DNA of 64,000 nucleotides from Grifola frondosa (GCA_001683735.1 LUGG01000001.1:2852001-2916000), one strand, 5' to 3'; numbered from the stretch's first letter, positions 35,334 through 48,735 are shown. Numbers and translations are program-made. Notes: generated by a model from the letters alone, not told the origin.

Positions 35334-38124
35334 TACCTACAATAGGGGGAGCGGGATGGTGTAGTTCTAGATCTGCAGCAGTATTACTTTTGCTGGATTG
35401 TCTGTATTTCCGGAGCCTGCCCCAAGCAAATGTACATGCAGCGCTTTTTATTTATGAGCTCCTCCGGCTCGATACCGGAACTGTGGATTGCAATTAGGCC
35501 GACACCTGACAATAGGAAATCGGAATTGTTCGTAACCTCATCATGAGTTACGTTGTTCATATGCTCTGTGATGAGGGAATTGACACATGCGCAACCGTCA
35601 TAATATTCATAGGGTAAAGGGCCCGGAGTAAAATGTCATGAAAGGTTGAAGGTTGAATCATTTCGCGGAAGCCATCGTCGACCAGCTATAGGTTCGATGA
35701 GATTGAGAAACCGGAATCATTATATTGGCTTCCTTCTCGAACGCACGTCTATAGATGGTTCTTTCCCAACCTCGTTGCATCGAACCCCGAGTGAACCCTG
35801 AAATTTTCATTTTTAGTGAGAACGGCCTAGTCAATTTGTGTCGGAGGCAGGCTCTCCGTTCATGAAAGCTATAAATTATTTGCCCAATTGGCGCGCAGTA
35901 TACGTATGATATGAGCGAACTAAACTGACAAAACGAGCTCGAAGCGACTGCGCTTATCGATTTTGACACGACGGCGGAGGTAGTAATAGGCCCGGCTCCC
36001 TCACGGGAAGGGGAATGATGGGACGACTCTGCCAAAGCCGACGGCTATTCGTCATCTTTGCAAGGTGGCCAGGCTGCCATCCTAGCCGGAGCGCCTGAGT
36101 ACACATGGGCGCCGGCCTACATTTAAGACGATTAACACCTCGCTAATCTTACATGACCCCGACGTCCATAAAGGAAAACGGTGTACCGTTCTGACATCGG
36201 GTATAGATGCATAGACGCCACTGCCTTCTACAAAAGACCATCCCTTGAACCCAATTATGGATAGGTGGTGTGGCACAGTGCAAGATGCCTGGACACGCGA
36301 ATAGAATCGACAGCGCAGCAGACGTCGGACTACGGACTCTTGGGTCATTCGTGTACGCCCCAAAGAGTTTCGGGATCAGATGGGGCGTGACCTATGAGAA
36401 TACTGCGCAGTAAGTTTCCCATTGTGCGAGAAATCCCATCTTGCAAGGAGCGTTACTGAGCACAAAGCTTATGACATTGACCGCCGAGACTGTCAACCAG
36501 AGATATGGTAAAAGTAGACTCGGGAAATGGCGACCTATGCAGAAGCGGTCGCTATTCGTCTGGGTGAAGAAACAGACACCGCAGCTTAAAGATCCGCTGA
36601 AGCCCAAAGGCCGAGAGGTAAAACGACGCCGAGGCAAGCTACAGACTCACAATTCATTCGCGCTCTAAGACAGCCGGCAAGCCTTCGAGAGTGGCCGATT
36701 GACCGAGCATGTGCGACGTTTATAGCACGTACATTCTCTCGAGTTAATATGTAAGAACGTTTATCCTCAAGCCAGGCATGATTCTGCGTGCCTGCTCTAG
36801 GACAAATCCATCAGGTAGGACTGCCACGCTGCAAAAATCGGATACTAACCGGAGGATTGCGTGCGGACCTGCCATCTCCAGCGCCGATATGTCCACGGTA
36901 CGGATGGCGCAATTGGCGCTGAACATAATACAAGTTAAAATATTAGCACATCGGCACCGAATATCGATGGGATTTGTTGGAAACTTCCTAATGGGCAGTT
37001 TGGGATCAATGGACGCCCTGAAGCTTTGAAGATTTGATCGACTACCGGACAGCACTGATAGGTACTACAAGCGAGGCACAACTTACTGACTGAACATGAA
37101 GTAAACAGGCAAGCACGAAAGGTAGGATGGTCCTGCAACGTTAACCCCACGGTAGCAGAGAGAAACCGGACAACGGGCCCAAACAAATTGCACTGAAGCT
37201 GGCCTCTGTTTCGGCTCAGAATATTCGGCGGTGGTAAAACGTGGCAACGCTGTCGACACGCCTGGAAAGGTCAACGGCTTGGCTAGGAGTCCACGACTTG
37301 ATCAAATGGGGAGATAAGCAGCCACAAGGATGTCGCATATGAAGGTCAGCAGACGTACTTATATTGCCTTCTGCATATTCTAGGGAAGACGACTTTAGAA
37401 TGGTTATATTAGCTAGAGGTGTTCTCAGCGCTCGAAGGAATATGCATGAAAACGCAGGAGGGTATTCGGGACGTAACCGACAGCCGACCTATGATTATTT
37501 CGTCTCGGCCTTAAAGCGCGCTGTTTTGCTGCAGCGTGTTATTCCTTCATGCCTCTGAATCCGCATACCTACCTCGTGGCTACTGTGCCACTGATGCATG
37601 CGCCTTTAAGGCCTCGAGGTCCAAAAAAACGGAAAACTCGGAAACCGGTAAGATGCCGTGATCTGGTATCACATAACCTGCTATGGTGTTATGCAAGGTT
37701 GATGATGAAGGCGATATCCACACAACGATGGGAAGTCGGTGTATGTCCGTTCTCCATCATTCGGACACGTACATGTCCCGAAGAAATTTCTGCCACTCTG
37801 AAAGGATGTGATATCCTAATTTGATGGTCGCATAGAGGAACAGATGAAAAATGCGTACGGAGAGATCTGACTCCCAAGGTCGCTAGATAGCAGTAAGCTT
37901 TTTCCAGGATGAAGGCAGATGGAACCGACCACGAAATCCAAGGAGGTGGAAGCGACCCAAAAATGGTAACCAGTCCACACGAGCGTCACGTAGTACGATC
38001 GGGACACGGAGATGCTCTGCAACCAATAGGAGTCTCCATAATTGTCACGTGTATCCGATTTATCGGCTTTCGGTGGAGGATCCTCCTCCGCCGCTCACTG
38101 CTTGTTCGCGGGTTCGTTCATCTC
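35334..38124. other. 2.8-kb gene-poor region
   Basis: Only short, mutually inconsistent open frames are present. One on the minus strand at about 36745-36930 (AIRTVDISALEMAGPHAILR) reads like protein but has no start, partner exon or known motif. No terminal repeats or transposase motif are seen. It may be decayed sequence. Confidence 0.4.
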
Positions 38125-38131
38125 TATATAA
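38125..38131 (+). promoter_or_regulatory. TATA-like box of the methyltransferase gene
   Basis: The sequence TATATAA lies 74 bp upstream of the predicted ATG at 38205 in a C/T-rich stretch, a usual arrangement for a fungal promoter. Confidence 0.45.
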
Positions 38132-38204
38132 CCTCCTCGCATTCACTCGCCATGATCCTTTCTATACGGTCTCCATCAATGCACGCAGCATACTCTGTGC
38201 AGCC

Positions 38205-39648
38205 ATGTCTTCTGATCTTGACATGACTGACGACGAGAGCGCAGCTACTCCGTCATGTCGGCTCAAACCTTTGCGCCCAGTGTGGCCAGCTCGGCGACTT
38301 CTTATGACTGGGATATGCGCTCCGCATCTCCTGCACCATCATCTTTTCTGTGACTAGCTCTTGCGTACCGCAGCGTATAGACATGAATACGGTCGAGGGC
38401 TCAACAACTATTCTGACATCTATCGTCTTCCCGGGACGATGAGGAGTTCCAGAGACTTGGTACGCTTTTAGCGAAGTTTACCTGCCGTTGTGCTAACAAT
38501 ATCTTATCAGACAAACAACACATCATGTTCATGGAGGTCATGGCAAATACCCTCCGCCATCGCGGAAGTATTGGCCGATGACACTCCAGGAGAGTCTAAA
38601 ACGTGCGCCGACCTTGGTTGTGGGAGTGGCAGCTGGTCAGTACTATCTCACGATGTTCTTCCAAGTGCCTGATCCCGGTATCCAGGATACTGGACGTTGC
38701 ACGGGACTTCCCCACTGCAGCGCAGTCGCCATTGACCTAGTTCCCATGCAGGACGTGTGAGTTCGCTTCGGTCTTGCCATTACTGATTTGATTGACAATA
38801 CTTCTTCGTCATCAGTAACATCCTCCAAATTGCAGGTGAGAATGACAAGCTTGCTGCTCGTGTTTTATGCTCAACTATATGTAGGAGCGAGGTTGACGAC
38901 GTAAATCTCGGCCTCCAGCACTACTACGGCGATTTCAATGTCATCCATGCAAGACTGATCTCTTCAGGAGTAAGTGACACCGGTCGGTGACACGGCTCGG
39001 CACGGAGATCGGTGCCGATCCAATCTCGACAATCTCATCTCAATCCATTTTTGCTCATTCAAATCTCAGATTCGTGACTATAAACGGGTTGGTTGATCAA
39101 AATTGCTCAAGCCCTCCGTTCGAGAGGCCTCCTCGACCTCACGGAGTTTGATTTTCGCGTTTACGACGCCAACAAAAAGCCTATCCTCCCCACGGCAGCA
39201 GAGCACCAGATACCATGGCTCGCGCGTTGGATGAATCTTGTTCTGTTGCTGTCGAGCGCGGGGCGGAGAGCCTGATGCGGCCAATCACTTGTACCGATGG
39301 GCGACTGAGCATCCTATATTTGAGGATGTGCACTATCGCGAATTCTGGTTTCAAACTTCACCCTGGAGAGAGAGCAAAGATTATGCCTCCATGCGTCAAA
39401 ATCGGATTGGGCACGTGATGCGAGAGGATATCTTGGTGAGTATTCACAAGTTCTATATCCGCTTTTCATTGATAAAGTCTCTACGCCAGGCCTTTTTGAA
39501 GTCCGGACGTCCTCTCCTACTTGGGAATGGGATGCAGGAGTCGGTCTTGGATGACATTGAAGAACGGGCACGGCGTGAATTGCTGGAGTGTCGTTGTCGG
39601 ACTTATATCCGAGTGGAGCATGTGTATGCGCGGAAGAGGCTACAGTAG
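38205..39648 (+). CDS. SAM-dependent methyltransferase of Agaricomycete type, many frame breaks
   Basis: Class I methyltransferase of a family expanded in mushroom genomes; the substrate is unknown. The conserved run can be followed piece by piece: YRHEYGRGLNNYSDIYRLP, EVLADDTPGESKTCADLGCG (SAM site), SEVDDVNLGLQHYYGDFNV, RGLLDLTEFDFRVYDANKK, GGEPDAANHLYRW, REFWFQTSPW, GHVMREDIL, ending in YIRVEHVYARKRLQ. The last intron is 39436-39489. The pieces lie in different frames. One-base changes are needed near 38433-38435 (RLPGDDEE), 38553, 38568, 38710, 38822, 39088, 39105 and 39260. Most are a lost G or C in a short run; two are extra bases. It is either a decayed copy or a very poorly called stretch. 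The N-terminal 40 codons are uncertain. Confidence 0.7.
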
Positions 39649-41213
39649 TCACTGTTTCATGGGACAATGATGCGTTTCTTCTCTCTGTTTCCCGTTGTCC
39701 GGTACTCTATGGTCGCATGCTTGGTCCCGATCAATTCTCATTGTGTCATGAGACATCCCCATATCATTATTGCGTTCGAATCTGTCCATATCTGTTGCAT
39801 TGGAATACACTCTCTTGGCAAATGTTGTGGCGATGAATGTGGAAAAACTCGCCACTGCGGATCCGTGCTAGGAGGCTAAGATGATAATGGTGCAGAAGAG
39901 ATTGTGGGATGAAAATGCCTCTGCATCAGTCACATATTATTTGACAGGATGTCTTCAACCTCTTACGACGACCCTGTGATGCAACGGGGTAAATGGACCC
40001 GGCGATAGATGCAATACAAATCAGATAGATGAATGCGGAATATGCGGAGGAGCAGGCTTACTCCGAGTCCGTGCTTCTAGATATTTGATGTATGAACGAG
40101 ACAATGCCTTAAGCAGTATGCGAGTGTGACAGGACTGCTTTCTATTACGGGTATCTGCTCACACTCAAAGCTTCAATCTTTCTGTTCTTCTCGGAGGGCT
40201 GAGCCGATTCAATGCAATGATGCACTGCTGGAAGAAGACGTTGCTCCAGAAGGCGCCAGTCCGGGTACATTATCGATTGGAGCTCCGCTTTTGAAGGAGA
40301 ATCAGACTGAGAACATACCTCTGATTTGAAGGTGGTACCACGCTCATATAAGCATCTATTGCGTAATATAGGTATTGAGGGCCACCACGACTACCGGCAC
40401 GATAGAGCGGTTCACACTGTGGCCGATACCGGTAGGCCAGTACCGATCTATCCAGCGGGTGCTGTGCAGAAGTATTGACCAATCTGACAGTTCGACAACT
40501 TTCGAAGATGAGAAGTCATCTCGAAACAGACTACGAAAAGCCGCACAGCAGCCGGACCAAAGTCCGATATATTGTCGATGAACGCCGCTATGTTCTGGAT
40601 GATCAAACAACCCACGTAACTCAACTTCAGGTACAGTGCCTACTAGTACATATATATTGAAGGCCGGTTAAGAACATCCGCTACTGTTCGCTGGCTCACG
40701 ACTGCCACAACGAATATCCCAAGAATAAGAGCTCCTCGATTGGAATGGCTGCCGCCCAACCATCACAGAGTTAGAGTCCATCAGGCCGCTCATCAACCGC
40801 ATCGCTCCGGTCAGAGACCAAAGCATCTGAACAGGCACACCACTTCAGGTCCGTTTGGAGGAGTAGGGAGTTGACAAATCAGAGTCGCACTGTGATCCAT
40901 TAAATGTATCACAGTCATTGAACAGCACGTCCCGAGGTCAATGTAGAAGTACGCCGAAGTTTGCGGACTAGGGCAACTGAGAACCGGCAACAGAAATATA
41001 AGTATTGACCGCCGAAAGGCAAGCGTCTATTAGGATCAAGATTTAAATTACAATGCAAAGGGCAAAAGGAATGACTTATCGAAAGGAGCGACGTGACGAA
41101 ATACCAAGGTAAAGACCCGACTAGTAGTACTCTATTTAACACTTATCGAAAGGCCTGACAATTCATCATATCACATTCGTATGGGGTTGGAGCTTGTCAA
41201 GCTGGCTAGACTA
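39649..41213. other. 1.6-kb gene-poor region
   Basis: No gene supported. A short plus-strand frame at 40126-40329 lacks any motif. The region lies between the 3' end of the methyltransferase and the 3' end of the membrane glycoprotein gene. Confidence 0.4.
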
Positions 41214-42955
41214 TCAGCTCGGATATTGGGGAGGGGGTGCGTCAGGAGAGTCCATGGGAAATCCACGGGTAGGTCTCTGGTCAATCCTCTCCGCGATCAG
41301 CTCAAGGAGCCTATCAACGGTGGCGCTCTGCAATGCAGGAGATTGCGAGTCAATCGCGAGTGAAGGTGGTGTCAAGGACTGGGATGGGATCGCAGACTGC
41401 GATGGAAATGTATTGTAAGGTGTGGTTCGGTTCGAGATATCTGATGAAGCAACAGATATAGTGGTCGCACCGTCGGCGACGGAGTATACCACAGTTTGAC
41501 CCTTTTCCGGTAATTTACCAGGTGCGAGTGATGCGGAGCTAGGGCGTGTGAGACCAACCATTGTTGGGTTCAAACCAGGATGCATAGTTTCGAAAGGATC
41601 CACCCCGTCAAACTGTCCTGAACTCGGGCGCCTTTGCTGGCGCCAACACCGATACCAAGAGTAAGGACTGCGACTATAGCACCCACGATGGCACCCGCAT
41701 TGGTCTTCTTAGGTCCTGAGACCGGAGAAGATGCTGAATTTGAGGGAGTTGAAGATGCCGATGAAGAAAACATATTTGAAATCGTCCTTGAACTAGAATT
41801 GGCACTACATGGAGAAAATCATGATTATAACCATGAATGATCAATAGAGGTTGCTTTATCTTGGGAGACACACCTCGCCGAAGCCTCGTTCACTGTATAG
41901 ACGGTAATGGAATTCAGCCAAAATTTGAGGCCGTCGCCAGTCTTCGGAATGATCTCAAGAGTATGATTTTGTGTAGGGTCCATTCCGTCCTGATAGTACA
42001 ACAGTGCATCGCCTACTAGCCACATGGTACTGCCATTGAATACCGAAGTGGTCCCATCAACTGTCTGAATTAGATAATTCCTCAGCGATGTCTTGCCGTA
42101 ACAACAAACCTCCGATGTACCACATTGTATGTATAGCCGCCCCAATTACGTGGACCATTGACCGCAATAGCAGCGCCATTGAAATTTATGGACAGTGATG
42201 CACCAGGATCGGAAACGGTATGATATGGCGCAGGATGAGCTGTGCTTGGGATTTGGTTGTTTGGGTCCGAATCCAATTGCCAATTGCCACTGTAGGTGAT
42301 GAAAGATGTATTTTGGTTATCGTAGACTGTGGGAGTCGGGGTACTCAATCTAATGGGGTGTTTAGCAATCACAATACATATGCGGAGCCATAATACATAC
42401 CCATCAAGGGGACGGGATACGAAAGCACGGTCAAATGATAGCTATTGCCCGCTATTCGCTTGTACATGAGCAGTGAGCACGATCGTGTGCATTCCCGGAG
42501 CAAGATCATCTTTGGAGAACAAAAGATCATCTGAGCCTGTCACGGGCCATGCGTCGTTGTCAATGGTTACGTCGTAGGTGCAATTTGTAGTACCATAAAG
42601 CGCTATCGACATTCCTGTATAGAGCGTGATCAGATGTATGGCACCAGGAGCATTAACGAGATGCTGTTCGTACCGTAGAATTGTAGCTCCAGGCTTGACT
42701 CGGGAAAGGCAGTGATGTGGAGAGATTCCCCTGTGCCGTCGTCTCCGGGATTAGTGATGAACCCTTGGTGCAGATACCAGGGCTGCCAGCCATTCGCAGT
42801 TTGATTGCCAACACCTCCGTCACCTATACCAGAATCCGTATCAGAGTTGGATTTTCCAAAAATAAGTAGTCTCCATAAGTACCGTGAGGCTTGTAATTGA
42901 TGAGAGGACTGGAGTCATTAATGGTTATGGTCCAGTTTGTACCATTGACGCTCAT
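41214..42955 (-). CDS. Single-pass membrane glycoprotein with two beta-sandwich repeats; in-frame TAG
   Basis: Type I surface protein of a family common in Agaricomycetes, with unknown ligand. Exons 42883-42955, 42674-42823, 42401-42614, 42121-42349, 41874-42064, and 41804 down to 41214. The extracellular part has two related repeats, each with an opening SGNW- or NGTNW-type strand and a later MSIALYG or ASLSINFNGAAIAVNG segment, and several N-glycosylation sites. Then come a Ser-rich stalk, a membrane helix (AGAIVGAIVAVLTLGIGVGA) and a cytosolic Pro/Ser-rich tail ending in DAPPPQYPS. Exon 3 contains an in-frame TAG at 42442-42444 between NSGQ and LSFDRAF. The frame also changes by one base near 41635, just after the membrane helix. 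It could be a pseudogene or carry sequence errors. Confidence 0.7.
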
Positions 42956-43864
42956 CGTTTCCCCGTATATGAATGAGAAGGAGGAAAAGTCGAAGCCACT
43001 CCATCTTCTTCAGCAGAGCATTACTTATGTATAGAGTCTGCAATGCGATAGTGGTTGTGGATCTAAAACTGATGCGCGATCGTGACGGTTGTTGACGTTG
43101 AGCCCGCTAGCCGCTGAATTGACGTGAGGTGTCTAAATGAAACAATCGTGACGGTCACCACAGGCGCAGAACCTCCCAAGAGTAGAAAGACGATACAAAC
43201 TTGATAGAAACTTGGGCAGTTGAGTAGCACTGTATTGTCCAAAAGTCGATATTAACAAGGGCTCTGCAATCGTTTTCGGAATAACGCGGAAGTCGGAAAT
43301 TTATAGTCCATGAACGCTACACCCGAATAAGTGAGCACGAGACGATTTCACGTTGATTTACAGTCATACTAACAGGGCTGATGCGGCCCTGATAAAGCTG
43401 CTGAGCGACGACAGCGTGGTTGCTCCTCCATCGAGTATCTGCATCCAGATTCCACAGAACAATCAGCGCAAGCATCTACCCATAGAAATGCAGAGTACGT
43501 ACGACGCTGTACTGGTTTGCATGACCGAAATTCCTCGAGCCAATTACTGTACACCAAAAAAGTCGTCGACGAGGAATTGAATGCCTCTGTCTCATGCAGA
43601 ATTTTCAAGATCAGGCGAAGAAATGATACTCCAAGCGCCATCATAATAGATACCACTGACATTATGGTTGTTGTAACAGTCGCATTCGACAACAAACTCT
43701 CAGCAGATTCCTAACTAAGTCGCCATTACGTGGGCGCTTGTAATATTTCTCAGCCACTAGTACGACGTTACGCTTGCATCTCACAGACGTCGGCCTTCGC
43801 ACAATCAATCCATCAGGCTACTCTTTTTTCGTCTGGCGGACATCGTGAGGCCAGATATTCTATC
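42956..43864. promoter_or_regulatory. Divergent promoter region of the glycoprotein gene and SKI2
   Basis: 0.9 kb between two genes pointing away from each other. A minus-strand frame at 43369-43695 starts with a hydrophobic segment but has no further support. Confidence 0.4.
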
Positions 43865-46800
43865 ATGGACCGTGACGAACATGAAATCTTCCACGACCAA
43901 ATTTTGAGTCCTGCCTCCGAAAATGCGCCACAGCTACTGAAGGTTCTCGGTCTTTCAGGACCTCCTTCGCGAGAAGAGGTCCATAAGAAGATTGAAAGGA
44001 AACTTCTGCTTCCAAAAGAAACGTTGCCTGATCACTGGCTTCCCACTTACCAAGTGTAAGGCTTGTGTGAACAGCGCAAACATCTTCACGTGTTGATGAA
44101 ATTGATACCTTCTGGTCAGACATTGGGAACACAAATTATCTGTTCCATCCTTGCTCACGTTGAATCTATCCCCGCCGCCTACCAGCCTTGCTTTTGTCCG
44201 TTCAGGACTCCATGGGCGAGTCACCGGCTATGCTGAAGTGGGTATTCATGTCTTCCTTTGTGGCTGTGCTCGATGATAATACAGTTCACATAGGTATCTA
44301 ATCCTCATGTGACAACTGGACTAACATCAACGTCCCTTGACCGTGCTCCCGGTCCAAGCCATAGTTTTGTGAGAGGAAAGTCAGGCTATGTTCCTTTCTG
44401 GCCTGGTGGACTAGATGAGGCTCTGAAGGAATCAAGCGCCATCAACGATTTCCATGAAGGATCTGCAGGACTGAGGGTCACACCGCCTGGGTTTACTCGT
44501 GGGCTACGTTTTCCAGGCGATGACTCCGAAGATCTCGCCATCATGGAATTAGACAGGGGACCGAGATCCAGCGTGAGAGAGGCGGTCGGAGCGGTATATA
44601 CAGATTTTATCGAGATAGAGATTGAGCTGAACATTCGCCTTTCAGAATGCCGATCTCAAATCTGAATTCGAAGAAGCACAGTCTGGTATACCTCTGCCGA
44701 ATGGCAGCTTTGAGATAGATGAACTTTTGCCCAGCTCCGTAAGTTGTTTGGTCTACTGTGGCTTTAAATCGTCAATGATTGTTCCGCAGAGAACTCATTT
44801 GAATCCAATCACGCCCGCGCACAGGCCAATGCGTCGCGCGAATATTCAAAAACGAGATTGGGCACATGAGATTGATATTAACAAGCCGATGACCAACTTC
44901 CACGAGTTGGTCCCAGAGATGGCCCACAAGGTTTGTTCGCTGGTTTTCACCTATTCCAGTCAATTCTCTTAAGTGGTGTTTTTGATAGTATCCCTTTGAG
45001 CTTGACACTTTCCAAAAGGAAGCTGTATATCATCTTGAGATGGGTGATTCTGTCTTTGTAGCCGCGCATACATCGGCTGGAAAGACCGTGGTAGCGGAAT
45101 ATGCAATTGCGCTAGCTACTAAACATATGACAAGGTCAATGAAACGTTCTGTCTTGCTGTGCTGTACTAACAAACCTATATAGGGCCATTTACACATCCC
45201 CGATCAAGGCTCTGTCCAATCAAAAGTATCGTGACTTCAAGCAAACATTTTCCTCATCCTCGGTGGGAATTCTTACGGGAGACGTGCAAATCAACCCTGA
45301 AGCTAGCTGCCTGATTATGACGACAGAAATTCTGCGCAGTATGTTATATAAAGGCGCAGATCTCATCCGCGATGTGGAGTTTGTCATCTTCGACGAAGTT
45401 CACTACGTGAATGATGCGGAGGTGTGTATAACTCTTTTAGGCGAGTATCTTTGTACTGAACTCTGGCGATAGAGAGGAGTCGTCTGGGAAGAAGTCATTA
45501 TCATGTTGCCCGAGCACGTCAACATCATTCTATTATCAGCAACAGTGCCTAACACGAAAGAGTTTGCTGATTGGGTAGGGTCAGTATTTCTGTTTGTATA
45601 GTCCATTCAGCGTGACTGACATATATCAGACGAACCAAAAAGAAGGACATCTATGTTATTTCCACAGCAAAGCGGCCCGTACCCCTCGAACACTATCTAT
45701 ATGCGGGTCGGAATCTGCACAAGATTGTGGATGCGGACCGAAACTTCATAGCTCAAGGGTGCGTAAGCGTCATCATATGCTGTATATGGCACAAATGACA
45801 CTTTCAAATTTAGGTATAAAGAAGCCGGCGAAGCTTTACGGCGGAAGCAAGACAAGGAACGTGAAGCAGCGGGCTTGCCTCCAATACAGCGGATGGGCGC
45901 TCGAGCAGCAGCTCCTCAACGCGGTCAGCGTGGCGGGCAGCCCAGTCGTGGAGGCCAACGGGGAGGTACACCATCAAGAGGCGCTGCCCCGATTGCGCGT
46001 GGTGGTTCGCCTCGGACGTTCCACCAGCCGGACAAGAATCTCTACGTGCATCTACTGGGAGTCCTCCGCAAAAAGGAATTGTTACCTGTAGTCGTGTTCA
46101 CATTCTCCAAGAAGCGCTGTGAGGACAATGCGGCGACTCTAACGAATGCGGACTTGTGTACCTCGGTCGAAAAAAGCGAGATTCACGTGGCGATTGAAAA
46201 GGCGTTATCACGTCTGAAAGGCGGGTCTTATTGAGTACTTCTTCCATCCGAGAAATTTGAAAAATTTGTTATATAGGAAGCGATAAACGACTCCCTCAGA
46301 TTCGTCGGATGCGTGACTTGCTTTCTCGTGGAGTCGGTGTACACCATGGAGGCTTACTCCCTATCGTGAAGGAGGTGTGTGCAGCCAATATTTATCCCGC
46401 TATCACTCATTATTCTTATTCCCATTAGGTTGTTGAGATCTTGTTCGCTCGTGGTCTGGTAAAAGTTCTATTTGCAACGGAAACATTCGCTATGGTCAGT
46501 CTCTTGATCATATCTTCAAGCGATCATTGACTTTACCCCCCCTACAGGGAGTGAATATGCCGGCCAAATGCGTGGTTTTCTCCGGAATTCGAAAACACGA
46601 CGGACGCAGCTTCCGAGACATTTTGCCTGGTGAATATACCCAAATGGCTGGGCGTGCGGGCCGGCGTGGTTTGGACCCCACCGGGACCGTCATTATTGTT
46701 GCGAATGACGATCTTCCTGAGGTACTTTCTTCGGTTTACTTTCCGTTACCTCTGTGTTGAGCCATTGCCATCATCAGCAAACGACCATCTCGACCATGAT

Positions 46801-48735
46801 ACTTGGAAAGGCGTCCAAGCTGCAATCGCAATTCCGCCTCACATACAACATGATCTTGAATCTCCTACGCGTCGAAGGCGCTAAGGGTCGAGGAGATGAT
46901 CAAGCGCAGTTTCTCGGAGAATGCTTCTCAACGTTTGAAACCCGATCAGCAGAAACAGGTCGCTGAGGTGAGGCTGCATTGAGAATCCGCTGAGCTGGTG
47001 CTGATCACTTGGCATACAGCTAGAGAAAAAGGAATCTGGGCTGTCGGACCTCGCGTGCGACGTTTGCTTGCCAGATATCGGGCGTTTCTATGACACCTCG
47101 TTCGACATCGTCGATTATAACTTGCGCCTTTTGACTATGGCAGCCAACCATCCCCAGGGTGTCAAGCTTCTGCAACCGGGTAGGGTAATAATCCTCAGGG
47201 ACGGGGTACTTTATTTCTTTGCAGGATCCAGACAATTATCATTAACGACAAGAGAATAGCATTTTAGGTGGAATCTTGCTGTCCTACTGAAGATAGCTCC
47301 GAGTCAGTTGGCGAGCGCAAGCGTTGCAGACAAGATCAGACTGTATTACGTTCTGGCGATGGTCGATCCTGAAGTGAAGCGTGGCGAACACGGTATGAGT
47401 GGCTTCGCTGTCTTCTTGAAAGCTCAATGTTCACTTTCGCCGTGCATCAGATATCGACTCTCAAGCTATCCCGCCACGGTGGCCTCCTCAACTTGATGTG
47501 CTCACAAAGTCTGATGCTACATACGAGCTAACCGCTGTGCCATTATCAAGCATTGCAATCGTTTCCAATCGAACAATTAAAGTATGTTGTAGTGCCCATC
47601 TAACACGATGCTGGTTCGCACCTCATCTTCTGTTTCAGGTCGAGGTGGAATGGATCGTGGAGAAACATAGAATGTCCTCAATGAATGATGCAATCCAATC
47701 ACTAGGCATAGTCTTGGACGAGTGGAAGGCCGAGGGCAGCATCCCCGAGGTGGACTGGAACCGTATGCGTTCCTTGGACTTCCAAGAATTGCTGCGATCA
47801 AGGAATGCGCTAGCTCAGCGACTGACGGGGTTCGCTTGTACGCTGTGCGATGACTTCACTGACCACGTAGGTTTTCTAATTATACCGAAACAGCCATCAA
47901 TGTTCACATACTATTCTAGTACTCCAAGGTTCACGGCAAGAAAGTCCTACAAGCCCGCATCACCAACCTCAAGCAGCAAATATCGGATCAGAATTTGGAG
48001 TTAATTCCTGACTATGAACAGAGGATCGACGTGCTCAAGGAGCTCAAGTTCATCGACGATAACTCCACGGTTTTGCTGAAAGGTCGCGTGGCTTGTGAGG
48101 TACGTCTGCTGTTCTTGGTGTATTTGTCTCGCAGATCTTGGAGCTTCTCGCAGATCAACTCCGCAAACGAGCTCGTCCTTACCGAGCTAATCCTCGAAAC
48201 ACTTTGGCTGCGTACGAGCCAGAAGAAGTCGTCGCGCTCCTCTCGTGCTTCGTATTCCAGGAAAAGACAGATGTAGAGCCAGTGATCCCCCCGAAACTCA
48301 AAGAAGGGCAAGAAGCGATCACAGCTATTAGCGAGCGAGTTAGCCGAATACAAGATGCGCACAAAGTCCCTGAAGAAGAGTTCCGTACTCTCAAGTTCGG
48401 CTTGGTGGAGGTTGTATACGAGTGGGCGAAGGGCATGGTGAGTTCGCACGACTGTTTCGATGGAGGCTTCCTGACGATTCCCCCACAGCCTTTCGAACAG
48501 ATCACGGACCTGACCGACGTGGCGGAGGGTACTATCGTTCGCGTCATCACGCGCCTGGATGAGACTTGTCGTGAAGTAAGAGATGCTGCGCGCGTCATCG
48601 GGGATGCAGAGTTGTTCAAGAAGATGGAGGAGGCACAGATCAAAATCAAAAGAGACAGTGAGTGTATCGCCAACATATGCCCTTCGATCGTTCAACTATT
48701 CTCCAGTTGTATTTGCTGCAAGTTTGTATTTCTAG
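43865..48735 (+). CDS. SKI2: SKI2 DExH-box RNA helicase of the cytosolic exosome
   Basis: Helicase subunit of the Ski complex, which feeds mRNA into the cytoplasmic exosome. First exons: 43865-44055, 44120-44237, 44294-44593, 44646-44738; many more follow, the last ending at TAG 48733-48735. Helicase motifs in order: Q-type motif [17 protein letters not shown], motif [29 protein letters not shown], motif [21 protein letters not shown], then [20 protein letters not shown] and [16 protein letters not shown]. An Arg/Gly-rich insert at about 45870-46000 lies between the two RecA domains. The rRNA-processing arch and DSHCT end ([36 protein letters not shown]) are present. At 46877-46878 one extra G breaks the invariant [18 protein letters not shown]. 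The SAT-type motif and the N-terminal Ski2 region argue for SKI2 over MTR4. Confidence 0.92.
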
